Shown in pieces: positions 1 through 8,638 of a stretch of 64,000 nucleotides of DNA. The notes beneath the pieces were generated by a model. That model did no database searches and had not been told where the DNA came from. It saw only the letters and a program-made list of their open reading frames with translations. Source of the DNA: an uncultured Archangium sp. Lineage in GTDB: Bacteria; Myxococcota; Myxococcia; Myxococcales; Myxococcaceae. The position numbers and the translations under genes are program-made. Location of the stretch: positions 1-64,000 of the forward strand of contig CAIVGN010000047.1 in NCBI GenBank assembly GCA_903905455.1, read 5' to 3'. Each line of letters begins with the position of its first letter. Position 1 is the first letter of the stretch.

Positions 1-246
1 CCCCGCCTGCCATTGCTCGGCAAACCACGCTCGCGACATGAGCAGCCGTGTCCCCGACAACGCCGCGAGCCGTGCAGCGACCCGCTCGAAGGGCTCGTCG
101 ACGTGCTCCCAGAACGGGTTGACGGCGATGAAGCGGTCGAGGGGCCAGGTCGGCGCGATGCGGGCACAGGCGGCGTCGAGGGCGCCCAGATCGGGTTCCC
201 CGGGGAAGCGCGCGTCGGCGGCGCGCCGTCGGTCCACGGGCATCAT
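1..246 (-). CDS. dabA: DabA (DUF2309) bicarbonate-transport subunit, N-terminal part only
   Basis: This is the N-terminal 82 codons of a gene that runs off the left edge of the window. The translation contains IAPTWPLDRFIAVNPFWEH, which I recognise as the N-terminal signature of the DUF2309/DabA family. DabA is the peripheral, zinc-containing, beta-carbonic-anhydrase-like subunit of the DabAB inorganic-carbon accumulator. It is thought to hydrate CO2 vectorially in the cytoplasm while the membrane partner DabB supplies ion coupling. The start ATG (246-244) overlaps the TGA of the upstream dabB gene as ATGA, so the two are probably translationally coupled. A second in-frame ATG follows directly. 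The zinc ligands lie outside the window and cannot be checked. Identification is from signature and context. Confidence 0.85.
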   Translation of the reverse strand, partial: MMPVDRRRAADARFPGEPDLGALDAACARIAPTWPLDRFIAVNPFWEHVDEPFERVAARLAALSGTRLLMSRAWFAEQWQAG

Positions 247-1751
247 CGCGAGGCCACCTTCTGTGCGGCGCGCATCGTGGGCTCGGCGAGGGGAAGCGGC
301 GGAGGCCACAGGCGGAACGTGAGCCGGGTGAAGTACTCGTCGAGGGAGAAGCCCGCGAAGAGGCGCGGCTGGAGGAACCGCGCGAGCTCGCCATCCGGCC
401 GAGCGCGCACCACCACCTGCACCGCCGCGAGCGACACCAAGCCGGCGCTCGCGAGCCACGTGAGCAGCGCGGCATCGGGCGGCGGGGCCCCGCGCGCGAC
501 GAGGACCGGCGCCAGCGCATGCCAGGCGAAGGCCAGCGCGACGAGCCCTCCGAGACGAACCAGCTCGCGCACGCCACCGCGGGCGTCCGTGAAGGACAAC
601 GCGAGCGACAGCGTGAGGGGCACCATCACCCCCACTGCGTGAAGGAGGAGCCACCCGGCCCCCGCCCCCACGAGGCCCACCCTGATCAGGGGGCGAACCA
701 GGGTCGACGGAACCACGGCCGACTGGCTCCGCACGCGCCACGCGTCGACGGTCGCGCCGGCGTTGAGGAACGCGTGCGCCTTGTAGAGCGAGTGCGCCAC
801 GAGGTGCAGGAGCGCCAGGTCCCACGCGCCGAGCCCACACTGCATGAGCATGAAGCCCAACTGCGCGCAGGTCGACCACGCGAGCGACAGCTTGATGCTC
901 ACGCGCGTCATCATCACCAACCCCGCCAACAGCGCGGTGGAGAGCCCGATGACGAAGAGGAGATTCATGGCCGCCGGCGTGCGCTCGAGCAGCGGCGCCA
1001 GGCGAATGAGAAAGAAGCCCCCGAGGTTCACCACGCCGGCGTGCAGGAGCGCGGACACGGGCGTGGGCGCCTCCATCACCTGGGTCAGCCACCCGTGAAA
1101 CGGGAGCTGCGCCGACCTGAGCGCGACGGCCACCACCACCAGCACCGCCGCCGCCCCCCACTGCGGCTCGAGCACCGGGCGCGACGCGAGCTCGCGGTAC
1201 AGCGCATCGAGTTCGAGCGTGCCTGCCTGCGCGCCCAGCAGGCCCACGGCGACGGCCAGGCACACGTCGGCCAGCCGGCTGAGAATGAACTTCTTGTGCG
1301 CCGCGAGCAGGGCCGGCCGGTGGTCCGGGTAGAAGGTGAGCAACTGGTGCAGCGACACGCTGGTCACCACCCACGCCAGCGCCATCAACGCGAGGTTGTT
1401 GGAGATGAGCAGCGCCGTCACCGCGCTCAGCGTGGCCAGCAGCGCCCGGGCATACCGGCGCAGCCCCCGCTCACCGGCCAGGTACGTCGCCGAGTACCGG
1501 CTCACCACCACGCCCAGCAACCCCACCAGGGCCAACATCACCCCGCCCGGCGCGTCGAGGCGAACGAACGAGACGACTGGGCCGCACCACGCCGCGCCCA
1601 GCAGCGCCAGCCCGACGAGCCCAGCCGCTACCACCGTGACCCGGTTGGCCCACGGGAGCGAAGCGCGGGCCGGCACCAACACGGCACCCAGCCCCAGCGT
1701 GACGGGCACGGCCAACGACAACCAGGGAAGCACGTCGAGCATCGGGTCCAT
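243..1751 (-). CDS. dabB: DabB, NuoL/MrpA-like membrane subunit of the DabAB bicarbonate accumulator
   Basis: A roughly 502-residue, highly hydrophobic protein with about a dozen membrane helices, of the proton-antiporter family shared by NuoL, NuoM and MrpA. The conserved core is visible: a lysine before a helix in AHKKFILSRLADV, the HGWLTQVMEAPTPVSALLHA segment and a later HLVAHSLYKAHAFLNAG segment. A NuoL homologue followed at once by a DUF2309 protein, with no other Nuo or Mrp genes nearby, is the hallmark of DabB. In that system it is believed to couple ion flow to DabA. I chose ATG 1751-1749 (MDPMLDVLPWL). Starts at 1742 or further upstream to 1808 are possible, but the latter would run into the regulator's operator region. 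The gene is transcribed away from a divergent LysR gene. Confidence 0.85.
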   Translation of the reverse strand: MDPMLDVLPWLSLAVPVTLGLGAVLVPARASLPWANRVTVVAAGLVGLALLGAAWCGPVVSFVRLDAPGGVMLALVGLLGVVVSRYSATYLAGERGLRRYARALLATLSAVTALLISNNLALMALAWVVTSVSLHQLLTFYPDHRPALLAAHKKFILSRLADVCLAVAVGLLGAQAGTLELDALYRELASRPVLEPQWGAAAVLVVVAVALRSAQLPFHGWLTQVMEAPTPVSALLHAGVVNLGGFFLIRLAPLLERTPAAMNLLFVIGLSTALLAGLVMMTRVSIKLSLAWSTCAQLGFMLMQCGLGAWDLALLHLVAHSLYKAHAFLNAGATVDAWRVRSQSAVVPSTLVRPLIRVGLVGAGAGWLLLHAVGVMVPLTLSLALSFTDARGGVRELVRLGGLVALAFAWHALAPVLVARGAPPPDAALLTWLASAGLVSLAAVQVVVRARPDGELARFLQPRLFAGFSLDEYFTRLTFRLWPPPLPLAEPTMRAAQKVASR

Positions 1752-1807
1752 GAGGCGTGCTCGTAGCGGCCCCGTGAGTTCTTGAATAAGGCATAATGAT
1801 GATGGCA

Positions 1808-1828
1808 ACGTTCGCTCAATGAGAACGT
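1808..1828. promoter_or_regulatory. Inverted repeat ACGTTC-N9-GAACGT, candidate LysR operator
   Basis: A perfect 6-base inverted repeat with a 9-base spacer lies in the short divergent region between dabB and the LysR gene. It contains TTC-N9-GAA, which fits the T-N11-A core of LysR-type operators. It overlaps the first possible start codon of the regulator (ATG 1819) and lies about 60 bases upstream of the chosen dabB start. A CATAAT sequence at 1792-1797 could be a -10 box for the regulator, but I see no convincing -35. This placement would suit both autoregulation and control of dabBA. Binding is inferred, not shown. Confidence 0.5.
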
Positions 1829-2760
1829 CACTCCCCCGAGCCCCGGACGGCGCGCCGCCGCTGAACTTCCACCACCTCCACTATTTCTGGGCGGTGGCCA
1901 CCGATGGGAACCTCACCCGCACCGCCGAGCGCCTGCGCGTCTCGCAGTCGGCGGTTTCGGCGCAGATTCGCCAACTCGAGGCCCAGCTCGGGCAGGCGCT
2001 CTTCCTGCGCGAAGGGCGACGGCTGACGCTGACGGAGGCCGGCCGGCTGACGCTGGAGCACGCGCAGCGCATCTTCGAGGCCGGCGGCGAGCTGCTCGCC
2101 ACGCTGGGCGGGGGCCGCGACGCGCTGGCGCCGCTGCGCGTGGGGGCCGTGGCGACGCTCTCGCGCAACTTCCAGGAGTCCTTCGTTCGACCGCTGCTCG
2201 GGCGCGAGGGCGCGCGCTTGCGCCTGGTGTCGGGCAGCCTCGAGGAACTGCTGCGCCTGCTCGGCGATCACCACCTCGACGTGGTGCTCTCGAACCGGCC
2301 GGTCCGCCGGGAGGAGGGCCAGCGCTGGCGCTGTCGGCGCATGGCTCGACAGGGCGTGTCCATCGTCGGGAAACCGACCGCGCGTCGTGGCTTCCGCTTC
2401 CCCGAGGACCTGGAGAAGTTCGAGCTCATTCTTCCGGGGCCGAACAATGAGCTCCGCACCGAGTTCGACGCGCTCTGTGAGCGCCTCGAGGTGCGGGTGC
2501 GCGTGATGGCGGAGGTCGACGACATGGCGACCCTGCGCCTGCTCGCGCGCGACGCCGCGGCGTTGACCTTGGTGCCTACGATCGTCGTGCGCGACGAACT
2601 GAAGACGGGCGCGCTGGCCGCGCTGTGCGTGGTGCCCGGGTTGTTCGAGTCATTCTACGCGGTGACGGTCGACCGGCAGTTCCCCCACCCCTCGCTGCGT
2701 CCCCTGTTGGGCCGAGCGGAGGCCGAGATGCTCGAGATGGGCCCGCCCGCGGCGCGATGA
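1819..2760 (+). CDS. LysR-family transcriptional regulator divergent from dabBA
   Basis: A 313-residue LysR-type regulator. The N-terminal winged helix (roughly residues 16-75) reads FHHLHYFWAVATDGNLTRTA followed by LRVSQSAVSAQIRQLE, the NhaR-like subgroup pattern. The remainder is a two-lobed effector-binding domain that ends at the natural stop. Such proteins normally respond to a small metabolite and bind a T-N11-A operator near their own promoter. An inverted repeat of this kind lies at 1808-1828. It overlaps ATG 1819, so translation may start a little later; the conserved domain begins near codon 15. Divergent LysR genes are a known companion of dabAB operons, so control of carbon uptake is the likely role. 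The effector is unknown. Confidence 0.88.
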   Translation: MRTSLPRAPDGAPPLNFHHLHYFWAVATDGNLTRTAERLRVSQSAVSAQIRQLEAQLGQALFLREGRRLTLTEAGRLTLEHAQRIFEAGGELLATLGGGRDALAPLRVGAVATLSRNFQESFVRPLLGREGARLRLVSGSLEELLRLLGDHHLDVVLSNRPVRREEGQRWRCRRMARQGVSIVGKPTARRGFRFPEDLEKFELILPGPNNELRTEFDALCERLEVRVRVMAEVDDMATLRLLARDAAALTLVPTIVVRDELKTGALAALCVVPGLFESFYAVTVDRQFPHPSLRPLLGRAEAEMLEMGPPAAR

Positions 2761-2769
2761 CCGCGGCGA

Positions 2770-3426
2770 TCAGCCACGCAAGCGGCTGACGACCTCGGCG
2801 AGATCCTTCGGGAGCGGCGCCGCGACCTTCAACCCCAGCGACGCGATCTCCAGCGACGCGGCGTGCAGCGGCGTGCGCGAGAGCGTGACGTCCCCCCACT
2901 GCAGCGGCTCCTTGTGCCCGTACTGGTGATCGAACAGCAGCGGGTGCCCCTTCGCCTTCAGGTGCACGCGGATCTGGTGCTGCCGGCCGGTCAACGGCTC
3001 GCACTCCACCAGCGAGGCGTTGGCGAAGGTCTCGATGGGCCGCACCAGGGTGCGCGCCGGCTTGGCCTCTTCGCCGGGCAACCCGGGCCGCATCTTCCCC
3101 TTGCGGCCCTCGGCGAGCGGCACGTCGATGTCCAGGGGCCCGGAGACGACGCCTTCCACCAGCGCGAGGTACGTCTTCTTCACCTCGCCCCGCTCGAAGG
3201 CCATCGACGCCGCGCGGTGTGACGCAGCGTCGGTGGCGAAGAGCAGCACGCCCGAGGTGTCCCGGTCGATGCGGTGACAGACCCAGATCTTCGTCCCCAG
3301 CTGCTGCTCGAGCAGGTCGCGCGCGCAGTGCCGGTCTTCGAGGGTGCGGCCGGGGATCACCAGGAGCCCGGGCGGCTTGGCCACCGCCACCAACCCGCCG
3401 AGCGTTTCGAGGACGACGAGGTGCAC
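2770..3426 (-). CDS. RluA-family 23S rRNA/tRNA pseudouridine synthase
   Basis: A 218-residue pseudouridine synthase consisting of the catalytic domain only, with no N-terminal S4 RNA-binding domain; this matches the compact RluA type in length. The catalytic motif is HRIDRDTSGVLLFA at residues 51-64, with Asp54 as the expected nucleophile. The family motifs VAKPPG, near residue 15, and LTGRQHQIRVHL are also present. It isomerises uridine to pseudouridine in structured RNA; the exact site cannot be told from sequence. The stop lies 10 bases from the convergent stop of the LysR gene. The start directly abuts the M16 peptidase gene, ending at 3427 on the same strand, so co-transcription with the peptidase genes is likely. 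Confidence 0.9.
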   Translation of the reverse strand: MHLVVLETLGGLVAVAKPPGLLVIPGRTLEDRHCARDLLEQQLGTKIWVCHRIDRDTSGVLLFATDAASHRAASMAFERGEVKKTYLALVEGVVSGPLDIDVPLAEGRKGKMRPGLPGEEAKPARTLVRPIETFANASLVECEPLTGRQHQIRVHLKAKGHPLLFDHQYGHKEPLQWGDVTLSRTPLHAASLEIASLGLKVAAPLPKDLAEVVSRLRG

Positions 3427-4776
3427 TTATTCGAGCTCGGTGGGCTTGAGGACCGTCACCGGCCCGTACTTCTCGACCTTCGCGCGCAGCTTGTCGGCGT
3501 TGCCCACCAGCACGATGCAGCGCTCGGGGCCGAAGAGGTGCTCCTGGGCCGCGGCGGCGGCCTGCTTCACGGTGACCGCGGCGATGCGCTCGCGGTACTC
3601 GGAGATCCACGTCTCCGGGAGCCCGTAGTGCACCACGTCGGCGATGGCCCCCGAGATGTTCTCGTTGGTCTCGAGGCGCCCCGGGTAGAGGCCCGAGATG
3701 TAGCGCTGCACGGTGGCCAGCTCGGTCTTGGTGGGCCCGCGCTCCTTCATCTTCTTCACCTCGGCCAGCGACACGTCGATCAGCGACTCGATGGTCTCGG
3801 TGCGGGTGAATGACGACACGGTAAAGGTGCCGGCGACGCTCATCATGTCGAAGGAGCTGCCCGCACCGTACGAGAGCCCGCGCTTGACGCGGATCTCGGT
3901 CACCAGCCGCGAGGTGAAGCCCCCGCCGAGCACGGTGTTCATGGTGACCAGGGGGAAGTGATCGGGGTGCCCGCGCTTCACGCCCGGGGCGCCGATGCGC
4001 ATCTGCACCTGGGTCTGCTCGGGCTTGTCGACGATCAACACCTCGCCGGGCCGCGCGAGGCCCGCCCACGGGGGCACGATGGGCTTCTCCGACGGCCCGC
4101 CCTTCCAGCCGCCCAGCGTGCGCTCGACCGTGGCCATCACGTCGTCGAGATCGAACGAGCCCACGAGGTAGAGGTGGGCGATCTGCGGCCCGAGGCGCTC
4201 CTGGTGGAAGTGGCGGAGATCGTCGCGGGTGTACGCGGAGATGTCCTTCTTCCCGGCGATGGTCTCGTTGGCGTACGGGTGCGAGCCCCAGGTGGCGCGG
4301 ACCAGCGCGCGATCGGCCAGCGAACCCGGGTCGTCGAGATCGTTGATCAACGCCGACAGGGTGCGCCGGCGCGACAGCTCGAGCTCGCTCTCGGGGAAGT
4401 CGGGGCGCAGGAGAATGCGCGCCATCAACTCGAACATCGGCTCGAGGTGCCTGGAGGGCGTGGACAGCGAGAGGATCACGTTCTCTTCGTTGGCGAAGCC
4501 GCCCACGCTCGCCGCGACGAAGTCCACCTCGTCGCTGATCTGATCGGCGGTCTCCCCGCCCGCGCCGCGACGGAACAGCCGCGCCGCGAAGTCACCCACG
4601 CCGAGCCGGCCGATGGGGTCGAAGGCGCTGCCCCCGCGAATGACGAGGCGCACGGCCACCAGGGGCAACGGCCCGCGGGGCACGAGGTGCACCGTCAACC
4701 CGTTGGGCAAGGTGCGCACTTCGTGGCGCGGCAGCTTCAGCGGGCGGAGCTTCGGGACTTCCACGGTGGCCTTCAC
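3427..4776 (-). CDS. M16-family peptidase, non-catalytic partner subunit
   Basis: A 449-residue protein with the two-lobed M16 (pitrilysin/processing-peptidase) fold. Diagnostic pieces include PNGLTVHLVPRGPLPLVAVR at the N-terminus and a C-terminal half with LVIDKPEQTQVQMRIG and TSRLVTEIRVKRGLSYG. The zinc motif HxxEH is absent: the aligned segment reads GDFAARLFRRGAGG. In two-gene M16 systems one subunit carries zinc and the other supplies an Arg/Tyr pair that contacts substrate; the RG(L)SYG segment here fits the second role. Its ATG overlaps the TGA of the preceding gene (4773-4776), which encodes the zinc-bearing partner, so a heterodimer is expected. No signal peptide is evident. The substrate is unknown. 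Confidence 0.88.
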   Translation of the reverse strand: MKATVEVPKLRPLKLPRHEVRTLPNGLTVHLVPRGPLPLVAVRLVIRGGSAFDPIGRLGVGDFAARLFRRGAGGETADQISDEVDFVAASVGGFANEENVILSLSTPSRHLEPMFELMARILLRPDFPESELELSRRRTLSALINDLDDPGSLADRALVRATWGSHPYANETIAGKKDISAYTRDDLRHFHQERLGPQIAHLYLVGSFDLDDVMATVERTLGGWKGGPSEKPIVPPWAGLARPGEVLIVDKPEQTQVQMRIGAPGVKRGHPDHFPLVTMNTVLGGGFTSRLVTEIRVKRGLSYGAGSSFDMMSVAGTFTVSSFTRTETIESLIDVSLAEVKKMKERGPTKTELATVQRYISGLYPGRLETNENISGAIADVVHYGLPETWISEYRERIAAVTVKQAAAAAQEHLFGPERCIVLVGNADKLRAKVEKYGPVTVLKPTELE

Positions 4777-6107
4777 GCTTCCACCTCCGGGGTGGGCACC
4801 AGCGTGACGACGGACCGCCGTTCAGGGGCGAGGTAGCGCGCGGCGGCGGCCTTCACCTGGTCACCGGTGATCGACTCGTAGCGCGAGGGCAACGCCAGCC
4901 CCTGGCGCCAGTCACCGAGCATCAACTCGTAGGTGCCCAGGGCGTGGGCGCGGCCGTTGTTGGTGGCCAGCTCGCGCAGCAGGTGGGCCGAGAGGTTGTT
5001 CTTCGCCTTCTCCAGCTCGCGCGGCTCGAGGCCGTGATCGGCGACCTTCTTGATCTCCGCGTACAGCGCCGCCTCGGCCTTCTTCGGGTCCGCGTGCTGC
5101 TTGAGCTCCATCACGATGGTGAAGGCGCCGGGGTCGAAGCGCCACGTCCAGTCCACGGAGATGCCGATGGCGATCTCCTGCTCGAACACCAGGGCGCGGG
5201 TCAGCCGGCTCGATTGCCCGACCGAGAGCGCGTACTGCAGCACGTCGAGCACCAGGGTGTCGGCGTCGGTGCCCTGGGGCCCACGCCAGGCGATCATCAG
5301 CGACGGGGCCTGCGCGGGGTGGCGAACCTCGGCGCGACGCTCGCCCTTCTGCTCCGGCTCGGAGTCGAGCACCGGCGGCGCACCCGGGCCCGCCTTGATG
5401 CCCGCGTAGTACTTCCGGATCATCGCCAGGGCCTTCTTCGGCTCGAAGTCGCCCGACAGGTACAGCGTCGCGTTGTTGGGCGCGTAGTAGGTGCGGAAGT
5501 AGTCGAGGCAGTCCTCGCGCTTGATGTTCTCGATGTCCTTCATCCACCCGATGACCGGCCAGCGGTACGGGTGCGCCTTCCACACCAGCGTCGACAGTTC
5601 CTCGTCCATCAGGCCGCCGATCTCGTTGTCCACGCGCAGGCGGCGCTCCTCCATCACCACCTTGCGCTCGCTCTCGAGCATCTTGGGCGTGACCTGCAAC
5701 GAGCGCATGCGGTCGCTCTCCAGATCGATCACCTTCTCGAGCGCCTCCGACATGAAGTCCTCGTAATAGACGGTGACGTCGTTCGAGGTGTACGCGTTCG
5801 ACGTGCCGCCGCTCGACTCGAGCACGCGGTCAAACTGGCCCGGGCCGTACTTCTTGGCCCCGTTGAACATCATGTGCTCGAAGAGGTGGCTGATGCCGGT
5901 GGTGCCGGGGATCTCGTTGCGCGAGCCCACGCGGAAGAACGTGTAGAAGCTGCACGTCGGCACGGCGTCGGACGGCAGCAGGCGCACCTGCAACCCGTTG
6001 GGCAGCGTGACTTCGATGACGGACTTGGCGATGGCTTCCAGCGCGGGGGGCAACGTGGGGGCCGGGCGCTTGGAGCGAGAGGACGTGCGGGTCGCAGGCT
6101 TGGGCAT
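4773..6107 (-). CDS. M16-family zinc peptidase, catalytic subunit
   Basis: A 444-residue M16 metallopeptidase. The inverted zinc motif is intact as HLFEH (about residues 74-78 from ATG 6107). A downstream MEERRLRVDNE segment supplies the expected third glutamate ligand. The second half has the family's LTRALVFEQEIA pattern. The basic, Pro-rich first 25 residues look like a flexible leader rather than a typical signal peptide. A GTG start at 6167 would add 20 residues, but ATG 6107 is preferred. The 4-base overlap with the inactive M16 partner downstream suggests an equimolar complex that degrades or processes peptides. A 77-base gap separates it from hoxW upstream, so it might be read through from the hydrogenase operon. 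Confidence 0.9.
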   Translation of the reverse strand: MPKPATRTSSRSKRPAPTLPPALEAIAKSVIEVTLPNGLQVRLLPSDAVPTCSFYTFFRVGSRNEIPGTTGISHLFEHMMFNGAKKYGPGQFDRVLESSGGTSNAYTSNDVTVYYEDFMSEALEKVIDLESDRMRSLQVTPKMLESERKVVMEERRLRVDNEIGGLMDEELSTLVWKAHPYRWPVIGWMKDIENIKREDCLDYFRTYYAPNNATLYLSGDFEPKKALAMIRKYYAGIKAGPGAPPVLDSEPEQKGERRAEVRHPAQAPSLMIAWRGPQGTDADTLVLDVLQYALSVGQSSRLTRALVFEQEIAIGISVDWTWRFDPGAFTIVMELKQHADPKKAEAALYAEIKKVADHGLEPRELEKAKNNLSAHLLRELATNNGRAHALGTYELMLGDWRQGLALPSRYESITGDQVKAAAARYLAPERRSVVTLVPTPEVEA

Positions 6108-6184
6108 GTATTGCGCGGGAACGTACTCACCCGCCCCGAGCGAAGCGCGGGTATTCGCAGGCCCCACCCGGATCGGCGGGCCCT

Positions 6185-6637
6185 TCAGCGCAGGGCCGCA
6201 AACGCCGTGAGGGCCGCCTCCAGGTGCGCGGTGGCCGCCGTGCTCATCGACTCCCCCAGCTCGAAGCGCTCGCCCCGGATGGCGATCACGAAGGCCTGCG
6301 GAGGAGGCGCCCGGACCACCGCCTGGTAGGTGTGCAGCAGCGCCTGGGGGGAGAGCACGTGGGTGGTGAAGGTCGCGTCCTTCGAGGGCTCCACCGGGGT
6401 CACCGCGAAGCCCGCCGCGCCGCCTTCGACCGTGGCGTCCACGAAGTACACCCGCTCCCGGCCCTTCAGATCCAGGGCGTGCTCCACCTGGAGCTGGAAG
6501 TCGGTCAGCACCTCCAGCTCGCCCCGGGCGATGGCGTCGGCCTGCGAGAGCTCGAGGCGGCGCACGAACTCCGGGCCCACGGCGTCGTCCCCGCGCGAGG
6601 GGTTGCCGTAGCCGAACACCAGTACCGGGGCCGTCAC
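6185..6637 (-). CDS. hoxW: [NiFe]-hydrogenase maturation endopeptidase (HoxW type)
   Basis: A 150-residue protein of the HycI/HoxW/HyaD maturation-protease family. It starts LVFGYGNPSRGDDAVGPEFV, the family's N-terminal motif, and carries YFVDATVEGG and THVLSPQALL, which hold the other acidic and histidine residues expected to sense nickel. It removes the C-terminal tail of the large subunit once nickel is inserted. The start is the GTG at 6637-6635, inside the GTGA overlap with the stop of hoxH. Longer in-frame versions would overlap the HoxH reading frame and have no conserved content. As last gene of the hox operon, its target is almost certainly HoxH, which still has its cleavable tail. 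The hyp metallocentre-assembly genes are not in this window. Confidence 0.92.
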   Translation of the reverse strand: MTAPVLVFGYGNPSRGDDAVGPEFVRRLELSQADAIARGELEVLTDFQLQVEHALDLKGRERVYFVDATVEGGAAGFAVTPVEPSKDATFTTHVLSPQALLHTYQAVVRAPPPQAFVIAIRGERFELGESMSTAATAHLEAALTAFAALR

Positions 6638-8100
6638 CGCGAGCTCTTGGTGGCGCTGCCCACCACCGCGCCCGACGCGTCGCGCACCTCGACGTAGAGC
6701 GGCATCCTGCCCATGGCGTGGGTGGCGCACGACAGGCAGGGGTCGAAGGCGCGAATGGCCACCTCGAGGTGGTTCATCAGCCCCTCGGTGGGCTCGTGAC
6801 CGTCCAGGTACTCGCGGGCCACGGAACGAATCGCCTCGTTCATCGCCTGGTTGTTGTGCGTGGTGGACACGATGAGGTTGCACATCGTCACCAGGTCCTG
6901 CGAGTCGACCTTGTAGTGGTGGATGAGCGTGCCCCGGGGCGCCTCGATGATGCCCACGCCCTCGCCCACCCGCTCGCCGCTCACCACCAGCGCGTCGCCC
7001 ATCAGGTCGTCGTCGCGAAGCAGCTCGCCGATCACCTCGGCTGCGTGCAGCAGCTCGATGAGCCGCGTCCAGTGGTACGCGAGCGGCGCGTGCACCATCT
7101 GCCCGCCGTGGGCCTCGCGGAAGGCCTGTCGCTCGGCCTCGGCCAGGGGCGTGTGAATGAAGTCGCAGTTCTGCACCCGCGCCAGGGGGCCCACCTTGTA
7201 CCAGCCCCGCTCCGGGCCCAGCGCCGTGAGGTACGGGAACTTCATGTACGACCAGCTCTTCACCTCTTCTTCGATGTGCTGCCGGTAGTTCTTCGGCTCG
7301 ATGCCGTCGACCATCACCTGCCCGTCGGCGTCGCGCGCGCGGATCACCCCGTCGTAGAACTCGAGCCGCCCACCCGGCCCGACCAGCGACAACAGGCTCG
7401 AGCGGAAGAGGCCGAACGACTCGTAGAGCGCGGTGTTCTTCTGGTGCAGCGCCTTGACCAGGTCGACGCCCTCACGGGCCCACTGCAGCACGTCGGGCAG
7501 CGCCGCCAGCAGCTCGTCGCGCTCGGCCCGGGTGAGCGACTTGTTCACCCCGCCGGGGATGGAACCCGTGCCGTGCACCCGCTTGCCGGCCGTGAGGCGG
7601 ATGACCTCCTGGCCGAACTTGCGCAGCAGCACGCCGTGCGTCGCCAACTCGGGGTACGCGGCCACCACGCCCACCACGTTGCGCTTCGACACCTCGCTGT
7701 CGAAGCCGAACAACAGGTCGGGGCTCGAGAGGTGGAAGAAGTGCAGCGCGTGGGACTGCAGCATCTGGCCGTAGTGCATCAGCCGCCGCACCTTCTCGGC
7801 CGTCGGCGTGAGCTGGGTGGCGCCCACCACCACGTCGAGCGCCTTGGAGGCCGCGAGGTGATGGCTCACCGGGCAGATGCCGCACAGGCGCTGCACCATG
7901 ACCGGTACTTCCCAGTAGGGCCGCCCCTGGATGAAGCGCTCGAAGCCGCGGAACTCCACGATGTGGAGCCGCGCCTGGTGCACGTGCCCCTCGTCGTCGA
8001 GCAGCAGCGTCACCTTGCCGTGCCCTTCCACGCGGGACACCTGGTCGATGCTGATGCGCCGGGTCGGCTTGTCGGTCTGCGAGGTCTCGAGAGAGGTCAT
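6634..8100 (-). CDS. hoxH: NAD-linked [NiFe]-hydrogenase large (catalytic) subunit
   Basis: A 488-residue large subunit with all nickel-iron ligands. The N-terminal pair sits in RLCGICPVSHH (Cys73 and Cys76) and the C-terminal pair in DPCLSCATH (Cys455 and Cys458). His461 marks the processing point; the 27 residues after it would be removed by HoxW. The sequence pattern is that of group 3d (HoxH) enzymes, which are cytoplasmic and couple H2 to NAD(H) together with HoxFUY. The start lies 13 bases downstream of hoxY, and the stop overlaps hoxW. The order and completeness of the operon support a functional enzyme. Direction of catalysis (H2 oxidation or evolution) cannot be read from sequence. 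Confidence 0.95.
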   Translation of the reverse strand: MTSLETSQTDKPTRRISIDQVSRVEGHGKVTLLLDDEGHVHQARLHIVEFRGFERFIQGRPYWEVPVMVQRLCGICPVSHHLAASKALDVVVGATQLTPTAEKVRRLMHYGQMLQSHALHFFHLSSPDLLFGFDSEVSKRNVVGVVAAYPELATHGVLLRKFGQEVIRLTAGKRVHGTGSIPGGVNKSLTRAERDELLAALPDVLQWAREGVDLVKALHQKNTALYESFGLFRSSLLSLVGPGGRLEFYDGVIRARDADGQVMVDGIEPKNYRQHIEEEVKSWSYMKFPYLTALGPERGWYKVGPLARVQNCDFIHTPLAEAERQAFREAHGGQMVHAPLAYHWTRLIELLHAAEVIGELLRDDDLMGDALVVSGERVGEGVGIIEAPRGTLIHHYKVDSQDLVTMCNLIVSTTHNNQAMNEAIRSVAREYLDGHEPTEGLMNHLEVAIRAFDPCLSCATHAMGRMPLYVEVRDASGAVVGSATKSSR

Positions 8101-8113
8101 GGCGTTGGTCGCG

Positions 8114-8638
8114 TCAGTCGTAGTGAATGAGACCGTGGCCGAGCGACGGCGTGCGCCCGGCGATGAAGTCAGTGAGGAACTGCCACAGCGCGTCGGCCGG
8201 CGGAGGGCAGCCCGGCAGCGAGTAGTCGATGCGCACCACGTCGTTGATGGGGTGCACGTGATCGAGCGGCAGCGGCAACTCGGGATCGTTGGGCACCGTG
8301 CGGTACACGCTCGTCAGGCACTCGCGCACGTCGAGGTGATTGCGCTGCGCGGGCAGCCCGCCGTTGATGGCGCAGGCCCCCACCGCCACCAGCACCTTGC
8401 ACTGCTTGCGGAACTCGCGGAGCACGTGGACGTTCTCCGCGTTGCACAGCCCGCCCTCCACCAGCCCCAGGTCGCAGGGACCGCAGTGCTTGATGTCCGT
8501 CAGCGGCGAACGATCGAGTTCCACCAGCTCGAGCAGCTTCAAGATGCGCTCGTCGATGTCGAGCAGCGACATGTGGCACCCGAAGCACCCCGCCAGCGAG
8601 GTGGTGGCCACCTTCAGCTTCCGTTTCGGCGCGCTCAC
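8114..8638 (-). CDS. hoxY: NAD-linked [NiFe]-hydrogenase small subunit
   Basis: A 174-residue HoxY small subunit, short because it keeps only the proximal [4Fe-4S] cluster domain. Cluster ligands are visible in SLAGCFGCHMSLLD (Cys18 and Cys21 from the GTG start), VAVGACAINGG and YSLPGCPPPADAL; HCGPCDLGLVEGG lies between. There is no Tat signal, which agrees with a cytoplasmic enzyme. The start is GTG 8638-8636, forming a GTGA overlap with the end of hoxU. A longer in-frame version would run back over hoxU and is only frame shadow. It passes electrons between the NiFe site in HoxH and the diaphorase half HoxFU. Confidence 0.93.
   Translation of the reverse strand: MSAPKRKLKVATTSLAGCFGCHMSLLDIDERILKLLELVELDRSPLTDIKHCGPCDLGLVEGGLCNAENVHVLREFRKQCKVLVAVGACAINGGLPAQRNHLDVRECLTSVYRTVPNDPELPLPLDHVHPINDVVRIDYSLPGCPPPADALWQFLTDFIAGRTPSLGHGLIHYD

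Noticed and set aside
519-1766. Long open frame on the plus strand opposite dabB, rich in Arg, His and Gln
   Set aside because: It is the antisense of a convincing membrane protein gene and has the composition typical of frame shadows at very high GC. No conserved motif or ribosome-binding site supports it.
3427-6107. Two M16 genes as a mitochondrial-like processing peptidase system
   Set aside because: Heterodimeric M16B pairs are common in bacteria, with one catalytic and one non-catalytic subunit. Nothing here points to a special protein-import role.
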